Source: Vibrio ruber DSM 16370 (GTDB taxonomy: Bacteria; Pseudomonadota; Gammaproteobacteria; Enterobacterales; Vibrionaceae). Taken from it: a stretch of 64,000 nucleotides of DNA. The stretch lies in NCBI RefSeq assembly GCF_900163965.1, contig NZ_FULE01000039.1, positions 1 through 64,000 on the forward strand, given 5' to 3'. The notes below the pieces were generated by a model. It saw only the letters and a program-made list of their open reading frames with translations, had not been told where the DNA came from and did no database searches. Numbering within the stretch: position 1 is the stretch's first letter; each line of letters begins with the position of its first letter. A program made the position numbers and the translations under genes. Positions 1 through 10,583 of this stretch are shown here, piece after piece.

Positions 1-158
1 TTTTCTTGCTTGAGCTGCCTTACCCACTTATCCATTGTCGATTTACCAACACCCATGGCTTTTGCAGCTTCAACAACGGTGTAGTTTTGATCGAGAACAA
101 GTTGCGCTGCTTCGAGTTTGAATTCCGCACTGAAAGTGCGTCTGGTACGCTTGGTCAT
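1..158 (-). CDS. IS3-family transposase OrfA (N-terminal part)
   Basis: About 52 codons from an ATG at 158 run off the left edge. The product starts [19 protein letters not shown] and continues with a helix-turn-helix containing [15 protein letters not shown], the typical N-terminus of IS3-family OrfA proteins (HTH_Tnp_1 type, resembling the IS911/IS51 groups). In this family OrfA binds the terminal inverted repeats, and a -1 frameshift with OrfB makes the active DDE transposase. The catalytic part is outside the window, so whether the copy is intact is unknown. Confidence 0.85.
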   Translation of the reverse strand, partial: MTKRTRRTFSAEFKLEAAQLVLDQNYTVVEAAKAMGVGKSTMDKWVRQLKQE

Positions 159-226
159 AGTTTCACCTGTCATGCTATGAGGTGTATTTTAACACCTCTA
201 ATCAGGTGGCCAAATTCACCGTACCA
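1..226 (-). mobile_element. IS3-family insertion sequence, partial (cut by window edge)
   Basis: The left edge holds the 5' end of an IS3-family element whose transposase is read leftward. The outer end appears to be at about 226: read on the minus strand the element begins TGGTACGGTGAATTTGG, the TG start usual for this family, about 70 bases before the orfA start codon. A short palindrome (GAGGTGT...ACACCTC, 179-198) lies just before orfA; such hairpins can shield a transposase gene from outside transcription (inference). The other end and the orfB region are outside the window, so target duplication cannot be checked. Confidence 0.8.
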
Positions 227-254
227 CTACACATCGTTCTAATAGGTGCTTACA

Positions 255-674
255 ATGTGGTCACAAACCATCATCTATCTTCAGGAGAAACCACGCGGAT
301 TTCACCTGATTACAGACGAAGTTGTCGAACAACTCCCTCAGATTCACTCTGTTTCCGTCGGGCTGCTCCATTTGTTTATTCAGCATACATCGGCCAGTTT
401 AAGTATTAATGAAAACGCGGATCCGACGGTTCGGCATGATATGGAAGCTCACTTTAACCGCAGCATTCCGGAAAGAGCGCCATACTATCGACACACTTAT
501 GAAGGTGATGACGATATGCCCGCTCATATTAAATCATCCACACTGGGGGCAAGCCTGACGATCCCGATTACTCAAGGAGAACTGGCAATGGGAACCTGGC
601 AGGGAATCTATCTGGGAGAGCATAGAAATCATGGCGGGCAACGAAAGATCGTGGCAACCATTTCTGGAGAATAG
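255..674 (+). CDS. yjbQ: YjbQ/UPF0047 family protein
   Basis: The protein is about 139 residues and matches the YjbQ (UPF0047) family, small trimeric proteins with weak secondary thiamine-phosphate synthase activity in some members; the physiological role is unsettled. Family hallmarks visible are the [11 protein letters not shown] start, [18 protein letters not shown], and the C-terminal [17 protein letters not shown] segment with conserved histidines. I chose ATG 255 because the family begins close to the MWSQT sequence; a GTG at 246 in the same frame is less likely. An IS3-family element ends only 28 bases upstream, so the native promoter has probably been displaced. The convergent neighbour is dnaB. 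Confidence 0.85.
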   Translation: MWSQTIIYLQEKPRGFHLITDEVVEQLPQIHSVSVGLLHLFIQHTSASLSINENADPTVRHDMEAHFNRSIPERAPYYRHTYEGDDDMPAHIKSSTLGASLTIPITQGELAMGTWQGIYLGEHRNHGGQRKIVATISGE

Positions 675-716
675 CCACATTTCTACGCTAAAAAATGAAC
701 TTGATGAGTGAAATAA

Positions 717-2129
717 TCACTCATCATCAAAATCAAAGGCAGGCCCGGCATAGTTATCAAAACGGGAATATTGGCCTTGGAAGGTTAAGCGTACCGAACC
801 GATCGGACCATTCCGCTGCTTACCGAGAATAATTTCAGCGGTGCCTTTCATGGCACTATCCGGATGATAGACTTCATCACGGTAGATAAACATAATTAAG
901 TCCGCATCCTGCTCGATAGAGCCTGATTCCCGCAGATCCGAGTTGACCGGCCGTTTGTCCGCCCGTTGCTCCAGAGAACGGTTTAACTGGGAAAGCGCGA
1001 CCACCGGTACATTTAACTCTTTCGCCAGCGCTTTCAGAGAGCGCGATATTTCTGCAATTTCCAGTGTCCGGTTATCGGACATTGCCGGAACCCGCATCAA
1101 TTGCAGGTAGTCCACCATGATGAGTGATAACCCACCGTGCTCCCGGGCAACCCGGCGCGCCCGAGAACGAAGTTCCGTGGGAGTCAGACCTGAACTGTCA
1201 TCGATAAACATATTCTTCTTTTCCATAAGAATCCCCATGGTAGAAGAAATTCTGGCCCAATCCTCATCATCCAGATTACCGGTTCGGATTTTAGTCTGAT
1301 CGACACGAGATAAAGATGCCAACATCCGCATCATGATCTGCTCGGAAGGCATCTCCAGAGAAAATATCAGTACCGGTTTATCTTGCTCCATCGCAGCATT
1401 TTCACATAAGTTCATCGCGAAGGTTGTTTTCCCCATCGATGGACGCGCAGCGACAATGATTAAATCTGAAGGCTGTAATCCTGCAGTTTTCTTATTTAAA
1501 TCAGTAAAGCCGGTATTAACCCCGGTGACACCATCCTGAGGACTTTTGTACAAAATTTCGATTCTCTCCAACGTTTTCTCCAGAATCGAATCGACATTTT
1601 GTGGTCCTTCATTTTCATTGGTTCGGGACTCAGCAATTGCAAAGACTTTACTTTCAGCAAAGTCCAACAGGTCTTCTGAGCTGCGTCCTTGCGGATCATA
1701 ACCGGCATCAGCGATCTCATTGGCGACACCAATCAGATTACGCACTAAAGCTCGTTCAGCAACAATATCTGCGTATGCATTGATATTCGCAGCACTTGGC
1801 GTGTTTTTAGCAAGATCGGTCAGATAGGCAAATCCACCGACATCATCCAGTTGTTCTCGTTGTTCAAGATATTCGGAGAGTGTAATCAGATCGAGAGGTT
1901 TCCCACCTTCCAGAATCGATTTAATCCCATCGAAAATCAAACGGTGTGGACGGCTGAAGAAGTCACTGGTCACAACACGTTCGGCCACAGTATCCCACCG
2001 CTCATTATCCAGCAATAACCCCCCCAGAACAGATTGCTCTGCTTCTAGTGAATGGGGAGGCATTTTGATACCTTCAACTTGCGCATCAGTTTGCTTACGA
2101 TTTCTGTTTTCAAACTTGGAATCAACCAT
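717..2129 (-). CDS. dnaB: replicative DNA helicase DnaB
   Basis: DnaB is the hexameric 5'-3' helicase that unwinds the replication fork and recruits DnaG primase. The 470-residue product has the usual layout: N-terminal domain (about 25-130), linker, and a RecA-like C-terminal domain with Walker A ARPSMGKT at 228-235 and Walker B-type LIMVDYLQLM, followed by the QLNRSLEQRADKRP segment. The ATG at 2129 is preferred because known Vibrio proteins start at this point; an in-frame codon at 2147 would add six residues. The length matches E. coli DnaB. No intein is present. The gene stands alone on this strand, upstream of and divergent from the DUF481 gene. Confidence 0.97.
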   Translation of the reverse strand: MVDSKFENRNRKQTDAQVEGIKMPPHSLEAEQSVLGGLLLDNERWDTVAERVVTSDFFSRPHRLIFDGIKSILEGGKPLDLITLSEYLEQREQLDDVGGFAYLTDLAKNTPSAANINAYADIVAERALVRNLIGVANEIADAGYDPQGRSSEDLLDFAESKVFAIAESRTNENEGPQNVDSILEKTLERIEILYKSPQDGVTGVNTGFTDLNKKTAGLQPSDLIIVAARPSMGKTTFAMNLCENAAMEQDKPVLIFSLEMPSEQIMMRMLASLSRVDQTKIRTGNLDDEDWARISSTMGILMEKKNMFIDDSSGLTPTELRSRARRVAREHGGLSLIMVDYLQLMRVPAMSDNRTLEIAEISRSLKALAKELNVPVVALSQLNRSLEQRADKRPVNSDLRESGSIEQDADLIMFIYRDEVYHPDSAMKGTAEIILGKQRNGPIGSVRLTFQGQYSRFDNYAGPAFDFDDE

Positions 2130-2283
2130 GACTTTTCTCAATACCACGACAAAGTGTGCCCATTATAACGAGAATATCGGATTTGTAATTATCTCATGCA
2201 GAATTAACCCAGAACTGACTATTGACTGGACAATTCACTCTAGTATTGTCTCTAGCTTAATGGTCATTCTTTAGAGGTTTCGT

Positions 2284-3039
2284 GTGTTTAGGTATTGGCT
2301 GATGACCTTCAGTCTTTGTTTTATCAGTGCTGTTCATGCAGAAGAAGAGTCAACAGAGCAAGAAATGCCTGCGCCACTACAAGGTCAGGTCGAGCTCGGC
2401 TACCAAAGACATACTGGTAATACGAATACAGAATCGCTCAATGTCAATATATTGGCTGAGTACACGTCAGGAAGACACCGGACGACAGGCAAATGGGAAT
2501 TTTACCGACTGGATAAATATGGCGGTGAATACAAGAGAAAATCGACCTACACCCTACAGTCCGACTACAAAGTCAGTCCGAAAGGCTATATATATAGTAG
2601 CTTTAACGGGATTGATTCCAAATATAGCGCTTATTTTAAGGACTATACCTTCTCGGCAGGTTATGGTTATCAGTTGACACATACCGATGCACTGACCATC
2701 GAGCTTGAATTGGGTCCGGGGTATCGCTATCAGAAACCCAACCTAGATGAACTCGACGACGATGACCTGATCTTTCCTGAAACGGTGAGAGAACCCATTG
2801 CCCGGGGCAATGCCAGAATTGATTGGAGTCTGACAAAAACAGTGACGCTTGGCAGTGATATCACCGTTGTCTCCGGGGACAGTAACACACTGATGACAAC
2901 CAATATCAACCTGACCAATGATATCACTCAAAATCTTGCTTTAAAGCTGGATTACTCGCGCTCCTATCACTCACGCGTTCCTGATAGCCTCAAAAAAGCA
3001 GACAGTGCGACATCAATTAATGTTGTTTACCATTTCTGA
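2284..3039 (+). CDS. DUF481 family outer-membrane protein (YdiY-like)
   Basis: This is a 251-residue exported protein. Residues 1-19 form a signal peptide ending in AVHA, and the rest is rich in alternating aromatic and polar strands (GQVELGYQRHTGNTNTES, FSAGYGYQLTHTDALTIELE), ending in a terminal phenylalanine (NVVYHF) as outer-membrane beta-barrels do. It fits the DUF481 family, whose E. coli member YdiY is induced by acid or salt; the function is unknown. The start is a GTG at 2284 with an AGAGG ribosome-binding site eight bases upstream. It is monocistronic, between divergent dnaB and the convergent rplI operon. Confidence 0.8.
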   Translation: MFRYWLMTFSLCFISAVHAEEESTEQEMPAPLQGQVELGYQRHTGNTNTESLNVNILAEYTSGRHRTTGKWEFYRLDKYGGEYKRKSTYTLQSDYKVSPKGYIYSSFNGIDSKYSAYFKDYTFSAGYGYQLTHTDALTIELELGPGYRYQKPNLDELDDDDLIFPETVREPIARGNARIDWSLTKTVTLGSDITVVSGDSNTLMTTNINLTNDITQNLALKLDYSRSYHSRVPDSLKKADSATSINVVYHF

Positions 3040-3110
3040 ATGCTAAACAGCGTTACCGTTTCTCATAATTGCCAGACCGGCACTACCGTTAAAAACGTGG
3101 GTTAGAGATA

Positions 3111-3142
3111 AAAAAAACACCAGCATAAGCTGGTGTTTTTTA
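3111..3142. terminator. bidirectional terminator between the DUF481 gene and rplI
   Basis: The seven-base stem CACCAGC/GCTGGTG with an ATAA loop is flanked by seven A on the left and six T on the right. It can therefore terminate both the rightward DUF481 transcript and the leftward rpsF-priB-rpsR-rplI operon. Confidence 0.9.
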
Positions 3143-3161
3143 TACTGGACTGGCCGAAAAA

Positions 3162-3611
3162 TTATTCAGCAACAACCTGTAGTTTAACTTCTGCAAACAC
3201 TTCAGAGTGAAGTTGAATGCTGATGTCATACTCACCAACGTTGCGTAGAGCACCTTCAGGAAGACGAACTTCACTTTTGCTCACTTGAACGCCAGCAGCA
3301 GTCACTGCATCAGCAATATCGCGAGTACCGATAGAACCGAAGAGTTTACCTTCTTCACCAGCTTTTGATGCAATTACAACCGCTTCCAAAGCGTTTACTT
3401 TGTCGGCGCGTGATTGTGCAGCTGCCAGTTGCTCAGCAACTTGAGCTTCTAATTCGGCACGACGGTGCTCAAACATCTCAACGTTTGCTTTAGTTGCCAT
3501 AACTGCTTTACCTTGAGGGATAAGAAAGTTACGGGCATAACCAGATTTCACGTTGACTGTATCACCAAGACCACCTAGGTTACCGATTTTATCAAGTAGA
3601 ATAACTTGCAT
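3162..3611 (-). CDS. rplI: 50S ribosomal protein L9
   Basis: L9 is a 149-residue large-subunit protein that binds 23S rRNA near the L1 stalk and helps reading-frame fidelity. The N-terminal domain is typical ([19 protein letters not shown], then [15 protein letters not shown]), followed by the long connecting helix and the C-terminal domain. Length equals that of E. coli L9. It is the last gene of rpsF-priB-rpsR-rplI, 33 bases after rpsR, and is followed by an intrinsic terminator. Confidence 0.97.
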   Translation of the reverse strand: MQVILLDKIGNLGGLGDTVNVKSGYARNFLIPQGKAVMATKANVEMFEHRRAELEAQVAEQLAAAQSRADKVNALEAVVIASKAGEEGKLFGSIGTRDIADAVTAAGVQVSKSEVRLPEGALRNVGEYDISIQLHSEVFAEVKLQVVAE

Positions 3612-3644
3612 TGTTTAATCCTCTTTCTTAATAAACGGTGCCGA

Positions 3645-3875
<231 letters not shown>

Positions 3876-3887
3876 CTATCTCCTGAT

Positions 3888-4190
3888 CTAAATTTGAGTA
3901 ATCTCTTGAGCATGAAGTACCAATTTACCGACACCATTTCGGTCGGTCTGATAAGTCACAAAGCCACTTACCTTGATACTGCTGCCCTGTACTAAATTGT
4001 GAGTGAAAGACTGTGACCGCTGACCACTGACCACGACAGGCATTCGACAATAAACCTGTCTGGATAAATCCGCTTCAACAGCAACCGAACGATGTTCTAA
4101 CCAAAAGCGACAATGTTCGATACCTGACGGACTCTGGCTTCGAATGGGATGCTTGACAATCGTACCGCTAAGTTCCATTCGATTGGTCAT
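3888..4190 (-). CDS. priB: primosomal replication protein N (PriB)
   Basis: PriB is a 100-residue OB-fold protein related to SSB. It binds single-stranded DNA and PriA during restart of stalled replication forks, and so helps reload the DnaB encoded nearby. Visible features are the MTNRMELSGTIVKHPIRSQS start, the GIEHCRFWLEHRS strand and the SFTHNLVQGSSIKVSGFV segment, all in family order. It starts eight bases after rpsF, in the position conserved in gammaproteobacteria. Confidence 0.95.
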   Translation of the reverse strand: MTNRMELSGTIVKHPIRSQSPSGIEHCRFWLEHRSVAVEADLSRQVYCRMPVVVSGQRSQSFTHNLVQGSSIKVSGFVTYQTDRNGVGKLVLHAQEITQI

Positions 4191-4198
4191 AAAATCAA

Positions 4199-4579
4199 TT
4201 ACTCAGCAATGTCTGCACTGTTTTCTTCTGACTTCACTTCATCACGCTTAGAACGCTCTTCACGAGCTTTCAGCATGATTGATGGTTCAGTCACAGCAGA
4301 CTTAGTACGCATAATCATGTTACGCAGAACTGCATCGTTAAAACGGAAAGCAGTTTCCAGTTCATCAACAACTGACTGCTCAGCTTCTACGTTCATCAGA
4401 ACATAGTGAGCTTTGTGCAGTTTGTTAATTGGGTATGCAAGTTGACGACGTCCCCAATCTTCCAGACGGTGAATTGTACCGCCAGCTTCAGTGATAGAAC
4501 CAGTGTAACGCTCGATCATGCCAGCAACTTGCTCGCTTTGATCTGGGTGCACCATGAATACGATTTCGTAATGACGCAT
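4199..4579 (-). CDS. rpsF: 30S ribosomal protein S6
   Basis: S6 (126 residues) is a small-subunit protein that forms a dimer with S18. The sequence [18 protein letters not shown], the middle [22 protein letters not shown] and the acidic C-terminal tail ([13 protein letters not shown]) are characteristic. The tail resembles the region glutamylated by RimK in E. coli. It is the first gene of the operon, with GGAGC just upstream of the ATG, and is preceded by a probable S6:S18 autoregulatory hairpin and a promoter. Confidence 0.97.
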   Translation of the reverse strand: MRHYEIVFMVHPDQSEQVAGMIERYTGSITEAGGTIHRLEDWGRRQLAYPINKLHKAHYVLMNVEAEQSVVDELETAFRFNDAVLRNMIMRTKSAVTEPSIMLKAREERSKRDEVKSEENSADIAE

Positions 4580-4602
4580 GTTTGCTCCTTACGGATTATT
4601 CA

Positions 4603-4636
4603 GCTTCCACGTTTGGCCCGGTCGTCCAGAGGAAGC
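4603..4636 (-). promoter_or_regulatory. S6:S18 ribosomal leader motif (putative)
   Basis: In the rpsF leader a hairpin forms between GCTTCC and GGAAGC on the minus strand and encloses ACCGGGCC. Known S6:S18 leaders are stem-loops with a bulged CCG that the S6:S18 complex binds to repress its own operon. The position and the CCG fit; the full consensus has not been modelled. Confidence 0.5.
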
Positions 4637-4677
4637 AAGGAACGGTAAAGTAAGTGACCAGGAATTTAAGAGGTCGA

Positions 4678-4706
4678 ATAGTACAGAAAGGAAGCAGTAT
4701 TAGCAA
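4678..4706 (-). promoter_or_regulatory. putative sigma-70 promoter of rpsF operon
   Basis: On the minus strand there is a -35 TTGCTA (4701-4706), a 17-base spacer, and a -10 TACTAT (4678-4683), followed by a GC-containing start region. It sits about 100 bases before rpsF. Both hexamers are imperfect, so confidence is moderate. Confidence 0.45.
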
Positions 4707-4738
4707 GAGAAATATAACGATGAAGCACCATAAAATAA

Positions 4739-4761
4739 AGGACGGGCATCTTGCTCGTCCT
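4739..4761 (-). terminator. probable terminator after bfr
   Basis: The hairpin AGGACG(G)GCA / TGC(T)CGTCCT lies 15 bases after the bfr stop codon. On the minus strand it is followed by a T-rich run (TTTATTTTA). Confidence 0.65.
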
Positions 4762-4775
4762 CTGTATCTATCACA

Positions 4776-5252
4776 CTAATCTTCATCAACAAATTGCGCC
4801 TGAAGATAATTCTCTAATCCCGTCATTTCAATCAAACCGAGCTGGGTTTCGAGCCAGTCTACATGTTCTTCTTCATCTTCTAAGATGTCTAGAAACAGAT
4901 CTCTGGAAACATAATCACGAATATCTTCAGCATAAGCAATGGCCTCTTTCAAATCAGGGATAGCTGCCATCTCTAATTTCAGGTCACATTCGAGCATTTC
5001 TTTGGTATCTTCGCCAATCAGCAGCTTTCCCAAATCCTGTAAATTGGGGAGCCCTTCTAAAAAGAGTATCCTTTCAATCAAATGGTCAGCATGTTTCATC
5101 TCATCAATTGATTCATGATATTCTTTGTCCGCCAGCTGTTTGAGCCCCCAATCTTTATACATGCGTGCATGTAAGAAATATTGGTTGATTGCAATCAGCT
5201 CATTGGCCAGAATTTTGTTCAAGTGTTGAATAATTATTGGATCGCCTTTCAT
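4776..5252 (-). CDS. bfr: bacterioferritin (haem-containing iron storage)
   Basis: Bfr is a 158-residue ferritin-like protein forming a 24-mer that oxidises and stores iron. The four-helix-bundle signature is visible: [20 protein letters not shown] with the first ferroxidase glutamate, [19 protein letters not shown] with Glu and His ligands and the haem-binding methionine region, and [16 protein letters not shown]. Length equals that of E. coli Bfr. It lies 85 bases downstream of bfd in the same orientation. A short hairpin (ATCTGT/ACAGAT, about 5318-5333) separates them. Confidence 0.96.
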   Translation of the reverse strand: MKGDPIIIQHLNKILANELIAINQYFLHARMYKDWGLKQLADKEYHESIDEMKHADHLIERILFLEGLPNLQDLGKLLIGEDTKEMLECDLKLEMAAIPDLKEAIAYAEDIRDYVSRDLFLDILEDEEEHVDWLETQLGLIEMTGLENYLQAQFVDED

Positions 5253-5337
5253 GACAAAACCTCCTCGTTGGCTCTATTAACTTTAGAACCCGACAGAGAA
5301 GTGTCAAATTTAAATCTGTAAAAACAGATAATTAGTT

Positions 5338-5526
5338 TCAACCCACTTGCTTATATTGAGATGCAACCGTTTCGTTCAAGATCTCCTTTGCCTGACGGAC
5401 ACACTTTCCGCATTGAGTCCCTAATGCAGTACAGCGCCGAATTCCTTTCATATCGCTGATTCCATCTTCAAGCACGAGCTGACGCAGCTTTTTATCAGAA
5501 ACAGAATGACAGAGACAAACAATCAT
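5338..5526 (-). CDS. bfd: bacterioferritin-associated ferredoxin
   Basis: Bfd is a small [2Fe-2S] protein (62 residues) that docks on Bfr and reduces its core so that iron can be released. The four cluster ligands are visible as C4, C6, C39 and C42 (CLC then CGKC), the CXC-32-CXXC spacing of the family. The ATG at 5526 gives the family N-terminus MIVCLCHSVS; longer in-frame starts are not supported. A Fur-box-like palindrome lies about 40-57 bases upstream, which fits iron-responsive control known for bfd genes. Confidence 0.93.
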   Translation of the reverse strand: MIVCLCHSVSDKKLRQLVLEDGISDMKGIRRCTALGTQCGKCVRQAKEILNETVASQYKQVG

Positions 5527-5564
5527 AATGGCACACACTACATAACAACACACAATACAAATAT

Positions 5565-5583
5565 AAACGATAATCGTTATTAT
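5565..5583. promoter_or_regulatory. putative Fur box upstream of bfd
   Basis: The near-palindrome AACGAT-A-ATCGTT followed by ATTATT resembles the GATAATNATTATC-type Fur operator and lies just upstream of bfd in AT-rich DNA. Fur repression of bfd is established in E. coli; binding here is inferred from sequence. Confidence 0.6.
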
Positions 5584-5664
5584 TTCTATAATTAACTTTT
5601 ATTTTGCATACATCATCTGTAATACCATGGCGGCTCACCTCAATCGTGGTTTCAGCGCTGTAAT

Positions 5665-5690
5665 AAAAAAGGGAAGCCGATGGCTTCCCT
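5665..5690 (-). terminator. terminator after tufA
   Basis: The perfect eight-base stem GGGAAGCC/GGCTTCCC with a GAT loop is followed on the minus strand by six T. It closes the rpsL-rpsG-fusA-tufA operon, about 30 bases after the tufA stop. Confidence 0.92.
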
Positions 5691-5717
5691 TTCTCTAACT
5701 TGTGTTAGCTCAAATCA

Positions 5718-6902
5718 TTATGCAATGATTTTTGCGACAACACCAGCGCCAACTGTACGGCCACCTTCACGGATCGCAAAACGAAGACCTTCGTCCATCG
5801 CGATTGGGGCAATCAGTTCAACTGTCATCTGAATGTTATCACCTGGCATCACCATCTCTACGCCTGCTGGCAACTCGATGCTACCTGTCACGTCCGTTGT
5901 ACGGAAGTAGAACTGTGGACGGTAACCTTTGAAGAATGGCGTATGACGACCACCTTCATCTTTTGACAACACGTAAACTTCTGATTCGAACTTAGTGTGT
6001 GGCGTGATTGAACCTGGTTTTGCCAGTACCTGACCACGTTCTACTTCGTCACGCTTAGTACCACGAAGTAACACACCAACGTTCTCACCTGCACGACCTT
6101 CGTCAAGCAGCTTACGGAACATCTCTACACCTGTACAAGTTGTCTTCGTTGTGTCTTTCACACCAATGATTTCAACTTCGTCACCAACTCGGATGATTCC
6201 TTGCTCTACACGACCTGTTACAACTGTTCCACGGCCTTGGATTGAGAATACATCTTCGATTGGCAGCAGGAATGCTTGGTCAATCACACGCTCTGGCTCT
6301 GGGATGTAGCTGTCAAGAGCTTCTGCCAACTCAACAATCTTCTTCTCCCACTGCTCTTCACCGTTCAGTGCACCCAGCGCTGAACCTTGGATGACTGGTA
6401 GGTCATCTCCTGGGAAATCGTATTCTGACAGCAGTTCACGAACTTCCATTTCTACCAGCTCAAGCAGCTCTTCATCATCTACCATGTCACATTTGTTCAT
6501 GAAGACGATGATGTAAGGAATACCAACCTGACGGCCTAAGAGAATGTGCTCACGAGTTTGTGGCATTGGACCATCTGTCGCAGCAACAACTAGGATACCA
6601 CCGTCCATCTGTGCTGCACCGGTGATCATGTTTTTAACATAGTCCGCGTGTCCAGGACAGTCTACGTGTGCGTAGTGACGTGTCGGTGTATCGTACTCTA
6701 CGTGTGAAGTAGAAATTGTAATACCGCGCTCACGCTCTTCTGGGGCGTTATCGATTGACGCAAAGTCACGTGCTGCTCCGCCGTATACTTTAGAAAGCAC
6801 TGTACAGATTGCTGCTGTTAGTGTTGTTTTACCGTGGTCAACGTGGCCGATAGTACCAACGTTTACGTGCGGTTTCGTACGTTCAAATTTTTCTTTAGAC
6901 AC
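5718..6902 (-). CDS. tufA: elongation factor Tu (copy 1, str operon)
   Basis: EF-Tu (394 residues) is the GTPase that brings aminoacyl-tRNA to the ribosome. G motifs are GHVDHGKT (19-26), DCPGH (about 81-85) and NKCD (about 136-139); domains II and III follow and the protein ends [10 protein letters not shown]. The start codon is GTG, 134 bases after fusA. The protein is identical to copy 2 at 50537-51721. The coding DNA differs at only four third-codon positions, seen at 6189, 6222, 6570 and 6741. It is the last gene of the str operon, followed by a strong terminator. Confidence 0.98.
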   Translation of the reverse strand: MSKEKFERTKPHVNVGTIGHVDHGKTTLTAAICTVLSKVYGGAARDFASIDNAPEERERGITISTSHVEYDTPTRHYAHVDCPGHADYVKNMITGAAQMDGGILVVAATDGPMPQTREHILLGRQVGIPYIIVFMNKCDMVDDEELLELVEMEVRELLSEYDFPGDDLPVIQGSALGALNGEEQWEKKIVELAEALDSYIPEPERVIDQAFLLPIEDVFSIQGRGTVVTGRVEQGIIRVGDEVEIIGVKDTTKTTCTGVEMFRKLLDEGRAGENVGVLLRGTKRDEVERGQVLAKPGSITPHTKFESEVYVLSKDEGGRHTPFFKGYRPQFYFRTTDVTGSIELPAGVEMVMPGDNIQMTVELIAPIAMDEGLRFAIREGGRTVGAGVVAKIIA

Positions 6903-7036
6903 GATCGTGTTCCTTCCTAGTTATGATTCACTCTAAGTAACGTACACTTAAAGTGCGCCAGAAATTGCTATTTTATGCGTCAACGTACGTCAACGCAATA
7001 GATTCGTTATTAACCACTATTTGCGACAAATAAAGG

Positions 7037-9133
7037 TTAACCACGCTCAGCGACAATTGCATCAGCAATGTTTTTCGGCACTTCTGCGTATTCAGAGAAT
7101 TCCATCGAATACGAAGCGCGGCCTTGAGTCGCAGAACGCAGGTCTGTTGCGTAACCAAACATCTCAGAAAGTGGTACTTTGGCATGAATAATTTTCAGTC
7201 CCGCAGGGCCATCATCCATACCTTCAATGAGACCACGACGACGGTTCAAATCACCGACCACATCACCCATCCAATCTTCCGGAGTGGTTACTTCAACTTT
7301 CATCAGCGGTTCAAGAATAACGGGGTTTGCTTGCAGCGCACCTTTCTTGAATGCCATTGAGCCAGCGATCTTAAACGCCATCTCACTTGAATCGACATCG
7401 TGGAATGAACCATCAAAGAGTGTTGCCTTGATATCCAATACCGGATAACCAGCAAGCACACCGTTGTTCATTTGCTCCTCGATACCTTTTGCGACTGGGT
7501 TAATGAATTCCTTCGGAATTGCCCCACCCACAATTTCGTCAACAAAGACAAAACCTTCACCCGGTTCTGAGGGCTCAATTTTCAGCCATACATGACCATA
7601 TTGACCACGTCCACCAGACTGACGAACAAACTTGCCTTCGACTTCCGTTCGACCACGAATGGTTTCACGATAAGCAACCTGAGGTTTGCCCACGTTGCAA
7701 TCCACGCTAAACTCACGCTTCATCCGGTCAACAATGATATCCAAGTGAAGTTCACCCATACCAGATATCAGAGTCTGACCCGTTTCAGCATCAGTTTCAA
7801 CGCGGAATGATGGATCTTCAGCCGCCAGTTTTCCTAGCGCAATCCCCATCTTTTCCTGATCCGCTTTAGAGCGTGGCTCTACAGCGATTTGAATCACAGG
7901 TTGAGGGAACTCCATTCGTTCCAGAATAACCTTATGATTCTGATCACAAAGCGTGTCACCAGTGGTGACGTCTTTCAAGCCAATCGCGGCAGCAATATCA
8001 CCGGCACGAACTTCTTTGACTTCTTCACGTTTGTTTGAATGCATCTGAACGATACGTCCAACCCGTTCACGCTTTTGTTTGACCGAGTTATAAACTGCAT
8101 CACCAGAATTTAATACGCCGGAATAAACCCGAACGAAGGTCAAAGTACCCACAAATGGATCCGTTGCGATCTTAAATGCAAGTGCTGAAAACGGTTCAGT
8201 ATCATCGGCATGACGCTCAATCTCATTTTCATGATCATCAACACCTTTAATTGATGGAACATCAATAGGTGATGGTAAAAATTCGATGACGGCATCCAGA
8301 ACAGCCTGAACCCCTTTGTTTTTAAATGCACTACCGCAAGTCGCCAGAACAATTTCATTATTCAGAGTCCGAGTCCGCAAACCAAGTTTAATCTCGTCTT
8401 CGCTTAACTCGCCCTCTTCAAGGTATTTGTCCATCAATTCTTCATTGGCTTCAGCAGCGGATTCCACCATATGGCTACGCCATTCTTCAGCCAGCTCGAG
8501 CATATCCGCCGGGATATCCTCATAAGTGAAAGTCATGCCCTGATCTTCATCATTCCAGTTAATGGCTTTCATCTTGAATAGGTCAATAACACCTTTAAAT
8601 TCATCTTCTGCACCGATATTTAACTGAATCGGTACAGGTGTTGCGCCTAGTCGATCTTTAATTTGATTTACCACACGCAAGAAATCTGCACCAGCACGGT
8701 CCATCTTGTTCACGAAAACTAATCTCGGAACATGATATTTATCCGCCTGACGCCATACTGTTTCAGACTGAGGTTCAACACCAGAGGCACCACAAAAAAC
8801 GACCACAGCACCATCAAGTACACGAAGAGAACGCTCAACTTCAATCGTAAAGTCAACGTGTCCGGGAGTATCGATAATATTGATGCGATGATCGGGGAAT
8901 TGCGCCTGCATACCACGCCAGAATGTGGTCGTTGCTGCAGAAGTAATGGTGATACCGCGTTCCTGCTCTTGCTCCATCCAGTCCATGGTTGCTGCACCAT
9001 CGTGAACTTCGCCGATTTTATGAGACAGGCCGGTGTAGAACAGTATACGCTCAGTAGTGGTTGTCTTTCCTGCGTCTACATGAGCACATATACCGATGTT
9101 ACGGTAGCGCTCGATAGGAGTTTTACGAGCCAC
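7037..9133 (-). CDS. fusA: elongation factor G
   Basis: EF-G (698 residues) is the GTPase that drives ribosomal translocation and, with RRF, ribosome recycling. The G motifs are AHVDAGKT (17-24), DTPGHVDF and [10 protein letters not shown], and the five-domain order is complete down to the C-terminal [13 protein letters not shown]. The start is GTG at 9133, preceded by AGAGGAT. It lies 75 bases after rpsG and before tufA in the str operon. Some vibrios carry a second fusA elsewhere; this one is the str-operon copy. Confidence 0.98.
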   Translation of the reverse strand: MARKTPIERYRNIGICAHVDAGKTTTTERILFYTGLSHKIGEVHDGAATMDWMEQEQERGITITSAATTTFWRGMQAQFPDHRINIIDTPGHVDFTIEVERSLRVLDGAVVVFCGASGVEPQSETVWRQADKYHVPRLVFVNKMDRAGADFLRVVNQIKDRLGATPVPIQLNIGAEDEFKGVIDLFKMKAINWNDEDQGMTFTYEDIPADMLELAEEWRSHMVESAAEANEELMDKYLEEGELSEDEIKLGLRTRTLNNEIVLATCGSAFKNKGVQAVLDAVIEFLPSPIDVPSIKGVDDHENEIERHADDTEPFSALAFKIATDPFVGTLTFVRVYSGVLNSGDAVYNSVKQKRERVGRIVQMHSNKREEVKEVRAGDIAAAIGLKDVTTGDTLCDQNHKVILERMEFPQPVIQIAVEPRSKADQEKMGIALGKLAAEDPSFRVETDAETGQTLISGMGELHLDIIVDRMKREFSVDCNVGKPQVAYRETIRGRTEVEGKFVRQSGGRGQYGHVWLKIEPSEPGEGFVFVDEIVGGAIPKEFINPVAKGIEEQMNNGVLAGYPVLDIKATLFDGSFHDVDSSEMAFKIAGSMAFKKGALQANPVILEPLMKVEVTTPEDWMGDVVGDLNRRRGLIEGMDDGPAGLKIIHAKVPLSEMFGYATDLRSATQGRASYSMEFSEYAEVPKNIADAIVAERG

Positions 9134-9208
9134 GGTTGTATCCTCTTAACTAAGGTGGACCTTAGAAAATAGAAAAAGTACTGCGGGAACCCCGCAGTAC
9201 AGAAGGTA

Positions 9209-9700
<492 letters not shown>

Positions 9701-9789
9701 TCAGGTTATCCAAAACTTTTCAGTTTCTTCAAAATTAATATTTAAATTAGTGTTTGGCCTTACTTAACGCTTATTTCAACAGAGAAACA

Positions 9790-10167
<378 letters not shown>

Positions 10168-10234
10168 CTAGCTCCTGATTTACTTAAAGTAAGCTTTGTG
10201 AAAAATCTATACCCTATACAAATAGGGACGCAAA

Positions 10235-10263
10235 ATTCTATGCACCGCGGGTAGATGTGTCAA
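10235..10263 (-). promoter_or_regulatory. strong sigma-70 promoter of the str operon
   Basis: On the minus strand a perfect -35 TTGACA (10258-10263), a 17-base spacer and a -10 TAGAAT (10235-10240) lie between tusB and rpsL. The str operon therefore has its own promoter and is not only read through from the tus genes. Confidence 0.85.
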
Positions 10264-10299
10264 GAAATATACAGTTTTTTTTTAGGATGGCAGGAAAAC

Positions 10300-10575
10300 T
10301 TATTCCCAAGTCATTGCACTGTGGTGTTGTTCGGTCAATTCAACAAACCCCAGATAATTTGTCATGACCGTCGAGGGAGCGATTCGGTGGCAAATACCGC
10401 GCGCTTTTGCATCAGCTTCCAAAACAAACACGTTTTTTCCTTTCAGCCATTCGAATGCATAGTGCAAAGGGTTTGCCGCATAAACCGCGTCTTCGATCAG
10501 TAAGATGCTATCTTGCTCAGAATAGAAAGGATGAACTTGTTTTAATGCAGCGTCTGTTTTAATCACATGTAGCAT
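10300..10575 (-). CDS. tusB: sulfur relay protein TusB
   Basis: TusB (91 residues, DsrH family) is part of the TusBCD hexamer that passes sulfur from TusA to TusE for 2-thiolation of U34 in tRNAs for Lys, Glu and Gln. The start MLHVIKTDAALKQV and the middle EDAVYAANPLHYAFEWL fit the family. I chose ATG 10575, eight bases after the tusC stop, because E. coli TusB starts MLH; a TTG at 10587 would overlap tusC. Last gene of the yheO-tusD-tusC-tusB unit. Confidence 0.85.
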   Translation of the reverse strand: MLHVIKTDAALKQVHPFYSEQDSILLIEDAVYAANPLHYAFEWLKGKNVFVLEADAKARGICHRIAPSTVMTNYLGFVELTEQHHSAMTWE

Positions 10576-10583
10576 AAGGTTTC

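Noticed and set aside
5318..5333. Short hairpin ATCTGT/ACAGAT between bfd and bfr as a riboswitch or terminator
   Set aside because: The six-base AT-rich stem is too weak, and there is no T-run; it is noted only in the bfr entry.
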